A stretch of DNA of 64,000 nucleotides from Pseudomonas sp. PB120 (GCF_009761815.1 NZ_RWIN01000080.1:1-64000); one strand, 5' to 3'. Numbered from the stretch's first letter, positions 1-8,476 are shown. The notes: generated by a model not told the origin, from the letters alone. Numbers and translations: made by a program.

Positions 1-73
1 CGCGATAGCGGTCTGGCAGTCAGCATTGATGTGACTGTCATACCGCTATCGCGAGCAGGCTCGCTCCTACAGG
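1..73. repeat. REP/REPIN element at window edge
   Basis: Inverted copies of GCGATAGCGGT and ACCGCTATCGC (about positions 2-54) flank a short spacer. The right side runs into the typical Pseudomonas REP core ending in GCTCGCTCCTACAG. It lies just downstream of the sigma54 activator gene. The left part may be cut by the window edge. Confidence 0.7.
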
Positions 74-94
74 GTTTTGTGTTTTGCGGGTGGA

Positions 95-1531
95 TCAGTC
101 GCGCTGCAGCTTGCGAATCAACGTGCCGATGTCGATCCCCAGGTGCACCGCCGCCTTGCGTTTGCTGCCACACACATCCACGGCCCTGAGAATCACCTGG
201 CGTTCGAACTGCTGCACCTGGAGCTTGAGGTTCTGCTCCGGGTCTTCTTCGGTTTCACTGTCCACCACCGTCGGGCTCACGCGTAGCTGATGGCGCGCAG
301 GCTCAAGCAGTTCGGCCGGCAAATGATGCGCTTGCGCTTCATCGTCGGCGAGCACCGCCAGGCGTTCGAAGATGTTCACCAACTCGCGGATATTGCCCGG
401 ATAGTCATAGCCCAGCAGCCGTTTGCGGCAATCGGCAGACAGGCTCAGCGACGGCTCGCGATCACCGTTGATGCGGCTCAGCAGGATGTCGATGAGAAAC
501 GGCAAGTCATCCCGGTGCTGACGCAACGGCGGAATTTCCACCGGCAGCACCGCCAGGCGATAGTAGAGATCCGCGCGGAACTCGCCGATGCTCACCAGGT
601 GTCGCAGGTCCTTGTTGGTGGCGGCAATGACTTGCACCTGCACCGTTTTGCTCAACGGCGAACCGACCGACTGAATGGTGCTGTCTTCGAGAAATTTCAG
701 CAGCTTGGCCTGAACGTGCAGCGGTATCTCGCCGATCTCATCGAGGAACAAAGTCCCGCCCGATGCGGCCTCGATGTAGCCTTGCTTGCCGCCCTGCAGT
801 GCACCGGTAAAGGCGCCGCGCTCATAACCGAACATCTCCGACTCGAACAGGCTTTCCGGAATGCTCCCGCAGTTGACGTGAATGAACGGGCGATCGCCCC
901 AACCGGCCGCGCGATGGATATGCCGGGCAATGGCGGTCTTGCCGACCCCCGGTTCGCCGAGCAGCAGTAACCGCGCACGCCGTCGAAACGCGCGCACGCC
1001 GGTGTCGGCGATGGCCGATAACTGGGGGGACAGGTGCAGGGCGCTGTCCTGGGGATCGCGCAGGCCTTGCGGCTCCGGGGGGCGATTGCCCAGCGACGCT
1101 CGACGCTGCGGCTGGCTGCCGTCGAAGTCTTTCTGGGTCAACATCCTGAACGGTTTTTCGTAGGCCCCGGTGGGGATGGCGTGAGTGCTGCTGAGCAGGA
1201 CCCGGCCTTCACGCGAGCGGGTCAGGGCGCTGTTGCCACCGCGATTCAGTGCCGCTTGCAGGTCGTCGTAATTCAGGGCCGAACGCTGGAAGAAATCACT
1301 GTCGAACAGCCCGACCGCTTGCTGCTTGGAGAGTCGATTGACGCGCTCGGCGGCGAGGTTGATAAAGCGCACCCGACCTTCGCCATCCGTCACGATCAAC
1401 GCTTCGCTGAAACTGTCGAGCAAGGCATGCAGCGCCGGTGTTTCCAGCAAGGCGCCCAGGCCTTCGCTGCTGACGTTGACCGACGAGCGCATGCCCATCT
1501 GCACCGTGGGCGGCAGGTTCTTGTCGTTCAT
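95..1531 (-). CDS. Sigma54-dependent transcriptional activator with PAS domain
   Basis: An enhancer-binding protein that should remodel sigma54-RNA polymerase by ATP hydrolysis in the cytoplasm. A PAS-like domain lies at about residues 35-95. The AAA+ core has Walker A GEPGVGKT (192-199), the sigma54-contact loop GAFTGA (239-244) and Walker B LFLDE (261-265). A Fis-type helix-turn-helix (VCGSKRKAAVHLGID) is at the C-terminus. All motifs needed for sigma54 activation are intact. Its start overlaps the stop of the upstream PAS gene in an ATGA, so the two are translationally coupled and probably form a sensor-effector pair. The target promoters and ligand cannot be read from the sequence. Confidence 0.93.
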   Translation of the reverse strand: MNDKNLPPTVQMGMRSSVNVSSEGLGALLETPALHALLDSFSEALIVTDGEGRVRFINLAAERVNRLSKQQAVGLFDSDFFQRSALNYDDLQAALNRGGNSALTRSREGRVLLSSTHAIPTGAYEKPFRMLTQKDFDGSQPQRRASLGNRPPEPQGLRDPQDSALHLSPQLSAIADTGVRAFRRRARLLLLGEPGVGKTAIARHIHRAAGWGDRPFIHVNCGSIPESLFESEMFGYERGAFTGALQGGKQGYIEAASGGTLFLDEIGEIPLHVQAKLLKFLEDSTIQSVGSPLSKTVQVQVIAATNKDLRHLVSIGEFRADLYYRLAVLPVEIPPLRQHRDDLPFLIDILLSRINGDREPSLSLSADCRKRLLGYDYPGNIRELVNIFERLAVLADDEAQAHHLPAELLEPARHQLRVSPTVVDSETEEDPEQNLKLQVQQFERQVILRAVDVCGSKRKAAVHLGIDIGTLIRKLQRD

Positions 1532-2658
1532 GGGTGCAACTCTTCGGCATGGCGCAGGCCGTGGCTTTGGCGAAACACCGCAACGCGCCAGGCCACGCCT
1601 TCACCAATCAGGATGCGCGAGCAATGTACGTTGAAATTCAAACTGCGACCGCTCAGGTCCGGCAGCGGCAGGCTGCGCCAGGTGCGTTCCGGCAGGGCAT
1701 TATCCAGCAGCAAGCGGGCAATTCCGGCGCCATGGGTGATGCCAAAGGTTTCTTCGAACGCCGCATTGCGCCATTGCGGTTGCAAGTGTTCATCGATTAC
1801 CAGCACCGCGTCAGGCACCGCATCAAACACCCGGCGCAGGGCGTCGATGCGCTGCTCGGCATCGTGCTGCATGCGCAGCTCCTGACTGACGTCGCGGATG
1901 CTGCCCCACATGCGCAACAAGTGCCCATTGACGATGGTCGCGCGCACATCGTTTTCGACGTAGGCCGGCGAGCCATCGTGCCGGCGATCCACCGACAGCG
2001 CGCAATCGACGCTGAACCCGGCCTCGATCAGGCGCCGCACGAACTCTTCGTTGGCCGGGCTGCGTGGCCAGTAAAGGCGCACCGGTTGCTGGTTGAAATC
2101 GACGTCCGAGGGCATCTCGTACACCTCGGCCATGGCGCGGTTGCACAAGCGCCAGTGCGAATCGTTTTCGAACACCTGACGGACGATTTCATCCGGGGAG
2201 TTGTTGATGTTCACCGCCTCGGCGAACTCGATGCACCAGTACGCGACCTTGGCGCTCTGCAGCATCTGGCTCATCACCTCATTGGCGTTGTGCATTTCCC
2301 GCAGCCGATGACCGAGCACGCCGAGGGGGATTTTCAGCAAGTGCAGGCGCGCCGGTTGCACCGAACGCCATTCCAGCAAGCCGCAGGCGACCACCTGCAA
2401 CAGACCACCGTTGTGGCGAATCAGCGTCAGTTCCAGGCTGTGGACCTGCTCGTCGGCAGGGGGATTGGCGAACAGCAACTGCAACGTGCGCAGCGACTCG
2501 ACGCTGTAGATACGTTCGATCGGCTGATTCAGCAGTGCCTCCGGCGCATAGCCCAGTTCATCGCTCAGGCTGGCGGACAGACTGACGAGGTGTCCGTCGG
2601 CACTCAGGGTGCTGGATAGGGGCTGCGCTTTATTGGCCAGTAAATTCAGGATATCCAT
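1528..2658 (-). CDS. Multi-PAS sensory protein
   Basis: About 376 residues with at least three PAS-like segments: an N-terminal one (LSDELGYAPEALLNQPIERI), a middle one with the CNRAMAEVYEM signature, and a C-terminal one (VPDAVLVIDEHLQPQWRNAAFEETFG). There is no kinase, GGDEF, EAL or DNA-binding domain, so it most likely passes a signal by protein contact. Overlap by ATGA with the downstream sigma54 activator supports that it controls that protein. The open frame extends to 2757, but the extension is basic and low in PAS character, so I place the start at MDILNLLANK (2658); its ribosome-binding site is weak, so this start is moderately sure. No membrane segment is seen, so it is probably cytoplasmic. 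Confidence 0.82.
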   Translation of the reverse strand: MDILNLLANKAQPLSSTLSADGHLVSLSASLSDELGYAPEALLNQPIERIYSVESLRTLQLLFANPPADEQVHSLELTLIRHNGGLLQVVACGLLEWRSVQPARLHLLKIPLGVLGHRLREMHNANEVMSQMLQSAKVAYWCIEFAEAVNINNSPDEIVRQVFENDSHWRLCNRAMAEVYEMPSDVDFNQQPVRLYWPRSPANEEFVRRLIEAGFSVDCALSVDRRHDGSPAYVENDVRATIVNGHLLRMWGSIRDVSQELRMQHDAEQRIDALRRVFDAVPDAVLVIDEHLQPQWRNAAFEETFGITHGAGIARLLLDNALPERTWRSLPLPDLSGRSLNFNVHCSRILIGEGVAWRVAVFRQSHGLRHAEELHP

Positions 2659-2773
2659 GGGTGGATCGGCTCGATTTTGGCTTGTAGGTACCTGACTGAA
2701 TCGCAGGCGGTCAAAGACAGCGGCATATCGCATGCCAACTAAAAGGCCAGGAAACATTGGGGTATAGGGATAT

Positions 2774-2817
2774 GAGTGCTGTGAAATTGCATAGTGATGT
2801 GCAATTTCGCAGCACTC
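2774..2817. promoter_or_regulatory. Strong hairpin between response regulator and PAS operon
   Basis: An 18-nt inverted repeat with one mismatch: arm 2774-2791 begins GAGTGCTG and arm 2800-2817 ends CAGCACTC, with an 8-nt loop. It lies 3' of the response-regulator gene and 5' of the PAS gene, both on the minus strand. No run of T follows on either strand, so it is not a classical terminator. It could be an operator, an mRNA stabiliser or an RNA control element for the PAS/sigma54 operon. Confidence 0.6.
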
Positions 2818-2891
2818 AGGCGAAGGTTAGTCCGATAACCGGGCGCGCTGAAATTTATCCGATCAGTGACTTGGCATCGCTCGGCAAACCG

Positions 2892-3632
2892 TCAGGCCTG
2901 TTCGCCGAGCAATTCAACAGGATAAGAAAACACATAGCCTTCGCTGCGCACGGTCTTGATATAGGTCGGTTCGCGCGAGTCGTCCATCAGCCGTTGACGC
3001 AGGCGACTCACCAGCAAATCGATGGAGCGGTCGAACAGGTCGGAGTCGCGGCCCTGGGTCAGGTTGAGCAACTGGTCGCGGCTGAGCACCCGTTGCGGGT
3101 GATCGAGGAACACCCGCAGCAATCGGTATTCGGCGCCGCTGAGGGCGACCATCGTGCCGTCTTCGTCCAGCAAATGGCGGGCAGTGGTATCCAGGCGCCA
3201 ACGGCCAAACCCGAGCAGCCGGCCACTTTCGGTGATCAGCAGATTGGGCGGCAGCATTCGGGTGCGGCGCAGTACGGCGTTGATCCGTGCCAGGAGTTCG
3301 CGGGCGGCAAAGGGTTTGGTCAGGTAGTCGTCGGCGCCCATTTCCAGGCCGAGGATGCGGTCGGTTTCGTCATTGCGCGCCGTGAGCATCAGGATCGGCG
3401 TGGCCTTATGTTTGCCCGAGCGCAATTCGCGGCACAACACCAGGCCATCGTCGCCCGGCATCATGATGTCGAGCACGATCAGGTCCACGGTATTGGCTTC
3501 GAGGAAGCTGCGCATCTGTCGGCCATCGGCGACCACCGTTGTGCGCAGTCCGTTCTTCTTCAGGTAATTGCCGACCAGTTCGCGGATCTCGCGGTCGTCG
3601 TCGACAATCAGGATGTGGTTCACATGGTCCAT
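2892..3632 (-). CDS. OmpR-family response regulator (orphan)
   Basis: About 246 residues. The N-terminal receiver has the acidic patch VDDD, the phospho-acceptor Asp in VLDIMMPG, the conserved Thr/Ala region LMLTARND and the Lys in LTKPF. A C-terminal winged-helix DNA-binding domain ends with TVRSEGYVF. All receiver catalytic residues are present, so it should be phosphorylated. No histidine kinase gene lies beside it, which makes it an orphan here. The frame opens with GTG-ATG; the ATG at 3632 is preferred because AGAGG lies 8 nt upstream. The divergent neighbour is a secreted DUF2790 protein, a possible target. Confidence 0.92.
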   Translation of the reverse strand: MDHVNHILIVDDDREIRELVGNYLKKNGLRTTVVADGRQMRSFLEANTVDLIVLDIMMPGDDGLVLCRELRSGKHKATPILMLTARNDETDRILGLEMGADDYLTKPFAARELLARINAVLRRTRMLPPNLLITESGRLLGFGRWRLDTTARHLLDEDGTMVALSGAEYRLLRVFLDHPQRVLSRDQLLNLTQGRDSDLFDRSIDLLVSRLRQRLMDDSREPTYIKTVRSEGYVFSYPVELLGEQA

Positions 3633-3807
3633 CACTCAAGCCTCTTGTCAGGTGTCTTGAAATGTATCGCACTGTATCTGTTGCGATCCAGGACACGTTA
3701 CGCCTTGATTGCCTTGGTTTTACGACACATCGCAGATACCTCGGGCCGATTAAATGGCTTCCATCGAGGCAAGACAACTTGCCTCATTCAATCCCGAGGA
3801 CACCACC

Positions 3808-4068
3808 ATGAACCGCACCCGACTCATTGCCGCCAGCTTCTTCGCACTGCTGAACGTTGCCGCTTTTTCTGCCCACGCCGATGCCCAGAGCCAGCCGCAG
3901 ACGCACGCTAATGCGCATCTGGACATCAAACAGGTGATTTCTACCGTAGAGGATAGCAGCGCGAATTGCGGGATCGTCAATGCCCGCATGACCTACCTTG
4001 ACTCCAGCGGTACCCGCAAAGTGCTGGATTACAGCAAGTTGGCAGACTGCGGCAATCAGGGCAGCTAA
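3808..4068 (+). CDS. Secreted DUF2790 family protein
   Basis: A small protein of 86 residues with a Sec signal peptide (MNRTRLIAASFFALLNVAAFSA, cleavage near AHA-DA). The mature part carries the DUF2790 pattern: LDIKQVIS, then NCGIV and MTYLDSSG, with a second Cys close to the C-terminus, so the two cysteines may form a disulfide in the periplasm. I know this family mainly from Pseudomonas, where copies often sit beside two-component regulators; the function is unknown. GAGGA at 3796-3800 fixes the start. It is transcribed away from the response regulator at 2892-3632, so that protein may control it. Confidence 0.85.
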   Translation: MNRTRLIAASFFALLNVAAFSAHADAQSQPQTHANAHLDIKQVISTVEDSSANCGIVNARMTYLDSSGTRKVLDYSKLADCGNQGS

Positions 4069-4087
4069 GTGCCTGATTGCCGTCTGC
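4042..4087. other. Hairpin at 3' end of DUF2790 gene
   Basis: The segment GGCAATCAGG (4051-4060) pairs with CCTGATTGCC (4072-4081). Outer bases GCAGAC and GTCTGC extend the stem with a 3-nt bulge. The stem spans the stop codon and lies between two convergent genes. No T-run follows, so it may stabilise mRNA or act as a weak bidirectional terminator. Confidence 0.45.
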
Positions 4088-4108
4088 GGCAACCGGCTAT
4101 TTACACCG

Positions 4109-5140
4109 TCATTTGCTGGCGTCGAGCACGACGCGGTAGCGCGCCTTGCCGCTGCGCAGGTGGTCGATGGCTTCGTTGACCCGGCTCATGGGAAACAACT
4201 CGACCTGCGGCAAAATCTGATGGCGTGCGCAGAATTCCAGCATGGTCGCCGTCGTGCCGGGTGAGCCGACCGGCGAGGCGGACAGGCTTTTCTGTTGGGG
4301 GATCAGATCGAACACGTGCACCGGAATAGCACCGGGCACGACGCCTACAAAATGCAGGCGACCCTTGCCGCGCAGGGTGCCGAGCATGGCCGTCCAGTCG
4401 AGGTTGGCGTTGGCGGTGACCAGCAGAAAATCCAAAGTGCCGGCGATGGCTTTCAACGCATCGCTGTCGGTGGACGCGACGACGTTGTGTGCGCCCAGGC
4501 GCTTGGCTTCATCCTGCTTGCTCAACGACGACGTAAAGGCCGTGACTTCGCATCCCCACGCGTTGAGGAAGCGCAGCGCCAAGTGGCCGAGACCGCCGAT
4601 GCCCACGACACCGACCCGGTCCGTGGGTTTGATGTCGAACTGTACTAGCGGGTTGAACACCGTAGAACCTGCGCAGAACAGTGGCCCGGCCATTGCCGGG
4701 TCGAGGCTTGCCGGTATGGGCAGGGCCCAGGCCCAGTGCGATCGCAGGCGGTCGGCGAAACCGCCGTTGCTGCCGATGATGGTGGGTTTCGCCGTGCCGC
4801 ACAGGTGGTGGGAACCGCCCATGCACGAGGAACAATGCATGCAACTGCCCTTGTACCAGCCGATGCCCACTCGTTGCCCCACTTCAAGCCCGCGTACCTG
4901 CGCGCCCACCCGGACGATGCTACCCACCACTTCATGGCCGGGGATAAACGGGTATTGGCTGATTCCCCAGTCGTTATCGATCAGCGACTGGTCGGAATGG
5001 CAGACGCCGCAGTATTCCACGGCAACTTCCACCTCTTCTTCCCCGAGCGGGCCGGGATCGTAGCTGTAGCGCTCCAGCGGGGCGCCGGCGGCCGTTGCGG
5101 CCCAGCCGGTGAAAGTCGTGAGTTCGTTGCTATCGCTCAT
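4109..5140 (-). CDS. Zinc-dependent NAD(P) alcohol dehydrogenase
   Basis: A medium-chain dehydrogenase of the cinnamyl-alcohol/YahK type that should interconvert aldehydes and alcohols with NADP(H) in the cytoplasm. Catalytic zinc ligands are in GVCHSD and GHEVVG. The structural zinc cluster is CMHCSSCMGGSHHLC. The Rossmann loop is GIGGLGHLALRF. At 343 residues it has the normal family length. The frame extends upstream to 5239, but MSDSNELTTF at 5140 has GGAG just upstream and begins where family homology starts. The substrate cannot be deduced. Confidence 0.92.
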   Translation of the reverse strand: MSDSNELTTFTGWAATAAGAPLERYSYDPGPLGEEEVEVAVEYCGVCHSDQSLIDNDWGISQYPFIPGHEVVGSIVRVGAQVRGLEVGQRVGIGWYKGSCMHCSSCMGGSHHLCGTAKPTIIGSNGGFADRLRSHWAWALPIPASLDPAMAGPLFCAGSTVFNPLVQFDIKPTDRVGVVGIGGLGHLALRFLNAWGCEVTAFTSSLSKQDEAKRLGAHNVVASTDSDALKAIAGTLDFLLVTANANLDWTAMLGTLRGKGRLHFVGVVPGAIPVHVFDLIPQQKSLSASPVGSPGTTATMLEFCARHQILPQVELFPMSRVNEAIDHLRSGKARYRVVLDASK

Positions 5141-5238
5141 CGGAGACTCCAGATCAAAAGACAGGGGTTCGTCGTGCAGGTGCCGCGAAGGAAACGGGAA
5201 AGTGTAGCGTAGCGCCCGCCAAACGAAAGGCGACTTCA

Positions 5239-5700
5239 CTAACTGCAGGCATCAGAGACGGCTTTTGCAGCGCGTTCAACTTCCTGCTTGGTATCGGTGG
5301 TGATCTTTTGCTTGATGAGCTTCTGATCGAGGAACATCTGGCTCTTCTGATTTTTCAGTTCTGCATCGGCGGCGGCATCCTCCGCCTGCAACTCGGCCGC
5401 GTGTGCGTCTATGACGGCTTCAACCTCGGCATCATTTTTGGCGGTGTCCAGGTCCTGGACCAATTTGCCGACTTGTGCCGTCTCGGCTTCAGCGTACGCA
5501 TCCACAGTCAGCCCGGCCGCCATGGCTCGTGCCCGAACGTCCAGCGCTTCGCGGTGTTCCTGTGCGGCCTTGCACACCGCCACCTGGCGTTCGCTCTCGA
5601 CAGCGCGCCATTCCACAAACCCATACGTGGCCATAGTCATCACCGTTATGGTGACGGCGGCACTCACCAATTGGCCTTTCACATTCCGCAACCTCGGCAA
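5239..5700 (-). CDS. Small membrane-anchored coiled-coil protein, unknown function
   Basis: A protein of 153 residues that I cannot assign to a family. Residues about 9-28 (VSAAVTITVMTMATYGFVEW) form a likely membrane anchor or uncleaved signal. The rest is rich in Ala, Glu, Lys and Asp with long helical, coiled-coil-like stretches and two Cys (in VCKAAQ and at the end, DACS). It probably projects into the periplasm. It lies on the same strand as the genes around it, but with separate spacing, so it may be monocistronic. No hint of function comes from the neighbours. Confidence 0.65.
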   Translation of the reverse strand: MPRLRNVKGQLVSAAVTITVMTMATYGFVEWRAVESERQVAVCKAAQEHREALDVRARAMAAGLTVDAYAEAETAQVGKLVQDLDTAKNDAEVEAVIDAHAAELQAEDAAADAELKNQKSQMFLDQKLIKQKITTDTKQEVERAAKAVSDACS

Positions 5701-5747
5701 TCAAAAAGAACACATTCAGGGCTGTCGCCCGATTCTATTCGCGAATT

Positions 5748-5790
5748 AAAAGCGTAGCAGGACGGCGCGCTGCTGAAAAATCGCTTTAGG
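5748..5790 (-). terminator. Possible terminator after DyP peroxidase gene
   Basis: Read on the minus strand, AAAGCG ... AGCAG ... CTGCT ... CGCTTTT folds into a nested hairpin ending in a short T run. It lies just downstream of the peroxidase stop codon. The stem is interrupted, so this is a weak call. Confidence 0.35.
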
Positions 5791-5813
5791 TTGTAATTTG
5801 ACTTCGATGAATT

Positions 5814-6779
5814 CTAAGACGCCCTGTCAGCCAGCTGTTCCAGCAAGTCTGAGGAGGGAACAAAGAACAGGCCGCCCGTGACCGCCGTGCTGAAATCCAG
5901 CAAGCGGTCATAGTTGCCCGGTGGCCTGCCGACAAACATGTTCTCGAGCATCAGTTCAAGTGGGTCGGGCGAGCGTGCATACCCGATGAAGTAAGTGCCA
6001 AACTCACCGGCGCCCGGGCGGCCGAAGGGCATGTTGTCGCGCAGGATTTTCACCTCTTGGCCATTATGGGTGATGGTCGTCAAGGCACTGTGCGAAGAGG
6101 TGGGTTTGACCGCGTCATCGAGTTCGATATCGGACAGCTTGGTTCGCCCGATAATCCGTTCCTGCGCCTCGACGGACAACGCGTTCCACGCATTCATGTT
6201 GTGCAGGTACTTTTGCACCAGCACATAACTGCCGCCTGCAAAGGGTTGGTCTTCATCGCCTACGGCTGTGAAATCCACAGCCTTGCGCCCGACCGGGTTT
6301 TCCGTGCCATCGACAAAACCGATGATGCTGCGCATGTCGAAATAGCGAAAACCCTGCACTTCATCCACCACCGTAATCGCGTCGCCCAGCGAGGCAAGCA
6401 GTTGCGTGGCCAATTCGAAACAGAGGTCCATCTGATCGGCGCGGATGTGCAGCAGAATATCGCCAGGTGTCGAAATGGCTTGACGTCCCACTGCGCCAAA
6501 TTCCCGAAACGTGTGCAACGACACGGGCCTCGGGCTGCCGAACAACGTGTCCCAAGCGGTGGAGCCAAATCCCACGACACACGACAAATTCCCGCTGGGC
6601 ACCCGTTTGCCCACCGAGCGGGTGAGGGCGGCAATGTCAGCGCACCAATCCCGGACCTTTTCGGCCGCTTCACTGGCAGGCTTTAATGTGGCGACGATGA
6701 AAATCGCACTGCTGGTGATGGGGCTGCAGATGGATTGTGGTTCGGGGGACGGGGTGTCGGTTGGCATTTTCGTCGTCAT
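5814..6779 (-). CDS. Dye-decolorizing (DyP-type) heme peroxidase
   Basis: A cytoplasmic heme peroxidase of the YfeX-like type, about 321 residues. The hallmark GXXDG motif is present as GFVDGTENP, supplying the distal Asp. The expected proximal His is in TSSHSALTT, and the distal Arg is in KILRDNMPFG. No signal peptide or Tat motif is seen. The family oxidises dyes and phenolic substrates with H2O2 and can act on porphyrins; the natural substrate is unknown. The start at MTTKMP (6779) is preferred over the upstream ATG at 6791. No encapsulin gene is adjacent, unlike many DyP genes. Confidence 0.93.
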   Translation of the reverse strand: MTTKMPTDTPSPEPQSICSPITSSAIFIVATLKPASEAAEKVRDWCADIAALTRSVGKRVPSGNLSCVVGFGSTAWDTLFGSPRPVSLHTFREFGAVGRQAISTPGDILLHIRADQMDLCFELATQLLASLGDAITVVDEVQGFRYFDMRSIIGFVDGTENPVGRKAVDFTAVGDEDQPFAGGSYVLVQKYLHNMNAWNALSVEAQERIIGRTKLSDIELDDAVKPTSSHSALTTITHNGQEVKILRDNMPFGRPGAGEFGTYFIGYARSPDPLELMLENMFVGRPPGNYDRLLDFSTAVTGGLFFVPSSDLLEQLADRAS

Positions 6780-6868
6780 AGAGCATTCCATGATCGGTGG
6801 GTGCAGTTGAAAAACAGTAGCCGACTTGTCGTTTCAGCTGGATGTCAGGCAAATACGCTAGGCGAAAC

Positions 6869-7363
6869 TCAGGTGTTCTTGATCAGCCGAGTGTCCAGAC
6901 CAAAGCGCTCCTGTGAGACTAGCTTGAAATGATCTATCGCCAAGTCGCAGCTCACCAGTAAATTCCAGGAATGACGGGTAACCACGGAAGGGATCAGAAC
7001 GAAGGGATGTTGGGCCAACAACTCATCAGAAAACTGCTGCTGATTGGGCGAGGTTTGAGAGGCGATGAACCAGTTCGGGTTCGGCATATCTTCAGGCTGG
7101 ACGACTTTGATGAGGTCCGAGTCAAGCACTTCGAAGCACGTCAGGACATGAGGCACCCTGTCGAGAGTATCGAAGCCTACGTGGGCAGCGACTTCTAATA
7201 TGGCAGTGGACGGATCGGCGGAGGCATAAATAACTCGGCGGCCGGGAGGGTTCCATCGACCGCCGGATTGCTGCGCCCCGGCTCCACTGTTCCACGTGTC
7301 CTTGAATACCTCACGATCAAGGCGCCATGCGTGCCATGCCCCATCCCATGGCAAAGGATTCAT
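6869..7363 (-). CDS. RES-domain toxin of a RES-Xre toxin-antitoxin pair
   Basis: 164 residues with the RES fold signature: Arg in AWRL (about residue 14), GGRWNPPG (Arg about 36), Glu in AILEVAA (57) and Ser in TRHSWNLL (132). Known members of this family degrade NAD+ and stop growth. It overlaps the upstream antitoxin gene by 4 nt (ATGA), the normal antitoxin-toxin order. All key residues are intact, so the toxin looks functional. It should act in the cytoplasm and be held inactive by the partner antitoxin. Expression should depend on the palindromic operator upstream of the antitoxin. Confidence 0.9.
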   Translation of the reverse strand: MNPLPWDGAWHAWRLDREVFKDTWNSGAGAQQSGGRWNPPGRRVIYASADPSTAILEVAAHVGFDTLDRVPHVLTCFEVLDSDLIKVVQPEDMPNPNWFIASQTSPNQQQFSDELLAQHPFVLIPSVVTRHSWNLLVSCDLAIDHFKLVSQERFGLDTRLIKNT

Positions 7364-7869
7364 TGATAGACCCCGTGTTCAATCCGGGTCAAATAGTCCT
7401 CTACCACTTGGAAGCCAAACGAGTTGTCGATCAACTCCAGCGGGATATGACCGTCCAGGTATTTGCAGGGTTTTTTCAACCAGTCTTCAGCCAATTGCTG
7501 ATCACCAAACACGTTGATGGAGTGCTCCAGTGTCTGCGCATACTGGAAGGCGATGGTGCTTTGCTGCTGGTTAAGTCGTACCGGCTCAGTCTCCTTCGCC
7601 AAGCGCTGAACCGTTCTGATTGATTTCCCGGTGATGCGCTCAAGAAGGCCATGTTCCATGTACAGTTTTGAACTGGAAAGCATGTCCCTGACGTCGTTCA
7701 GGTCGAAGCCTTCCTGTGTGTATCGGATGATCAACATACGCGTATCACCTTTGCGGCCATTTAACAGCACTTCAGTCGGCTTTCGGGTGACGCTTTGGTT
7801 CTCCGTCACGACGACTGCTTTTCCTGTGAATTTGACGGTTGGCTTATCTGCTTGCTTCGTTACGGACAT
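7360..7869 (-). CDS. Xre/MbcA/ParS-type antitoxin of RES toxin
   Basis: 169 residues. The middle holds a helix-turn-helix-like segment (ERITGKSIRTVQRLAKE). The C-terminus has the toxin-binding pattern seen in MbcA/ParS antitoxins: FGDQQLAEDWLKKP followed by IPLELIDNSFGFQVVEDYL. It neutralises the RES toxin and should repress its own operon. A perfect AGGAGGT lies 7 nt before the ATG at 7869, so this start is preferred over the one at 7890. An 11-nt perfect inverted repeat straddles the promoter. The first about 45 residues (KFTGKAVVVTENQSV) are an extension without a clear domain. Confidence 0.9.
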   Translation of the reverse strand: MSVTKQADKPTVKFTGKAVVVTENQSVTRKPTEVLLNGRKGDTRMLIIRYTQEGFDLNDVRDMLSSSKLYMEHGLLERITGKSIRTVQRLAKETEPVRLNQQQSTIAFQYAQTLEHSINVFGDQQLAEDWLKKPCKYLDGHIPLELIDNSFGFQVVEDYLTRIEHGVYQ

Positions 7870-7881
7870 ATCGATTACCTC

Positions 7882-7920
7882 CTGCGACATTTGTCGTAAT
7901 TATAGCGCCAAATGTCGCAG
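7882..7920 (-). promoter_or_regulatory. Palindromic operator over the -10 box of the RES-Xre operon
   Basis: A perfect 11-nt inverted repeat: CTGCGACATTT (7882-7892) and AAATGTCGCAG (7910-7920) around a 17-nt centre. Read on the minus strand, the centre contains a perfect -10 box, TATAAT (7904-7899). The inner edge lies directly upstream of the antitoxin Shine-Dalgarno sequence. A repressor bound here would block polymerase, so antitoxin autoregulation is the natural reading. The -35 is not clear. Confidence 0.8.
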
Positions 7921-8259
7921 GCAGGGTGATTGAGTTTGGCTAGCGCACGCACCCTGAAATCGATCCGTCCTCGCCGCATGTAGCCAAGCCAGCCGGGCTA
8001 AGTTTTTGTCTGAGCAACACGCTATACGTTGTGCTTCCGACGGCCAACCTTAAAAAGGTGTCGGATAATTCGTCGTTTTTTTCAATAGGGTCATCATTTC
8101 CGAGGTGTGCGCAGTCGGAAAACTCACATGTTTAATGTGCGTGTTTAAGGGGGCTGAAGATTACTTCCTGAAAGCTACATGACCTTGCGTCATTGCCTAC
8201 GGTTAAGACAGAATCCGCCGGCTTGTGCGCCTATGGCCGGGGCCTTATCGTTTGCCTGT

Positions 8260-8476
8260 CGCTGAAAAACAGCGATGGGGTTTGGTAGCCCGGAGTACGG
8301 CGCGCAGCGCCCCTTCTGCAGATGACTATTAAGGTCTCTACATTATGGTGGCTATGCGCAGGGTCCCTTCGGGGGCGCCGGTTCCAGTACTCCGGTCTAC
8401 CAACCTGTGCATGGCCACCACCCTTCGTTTGGTAGCGAAAGTGATGGCTCCTATTTCTAGTACTGGAGTTCTATCT
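8260..8476 (+). promoter_or_regulatory. Structured mRNA leader of DUF6124 gene
   Basis: The leader has a long-range stem: GGTTTGGTAGCCCGGAGTAC (8279-8298) pairs with GTACTCCGGTCTACCAACC (8387-8405), with one bulge and one mismatch. A hairpin CGCTG-AAAAA-CAGCG lies at 8260-8274. A third hairpin joins GCCACCACCC (from 8417) with a segment ending GTGATGGC. From memory, similar leaders precede DUF6124/DUF3077 genes in other Pseudomonas. It may be a cis-regulatory RNA or a processed small RNA. The rest of the 7921-8259 gap shows no gene. Confidence 0.55.

Noticed and set aside
2757..3911. Plus-strand frame of 384 codons over the response regulator
   Set aside because: Mirrors the response-regulator gene and the hairpin; no start signal and no domain.
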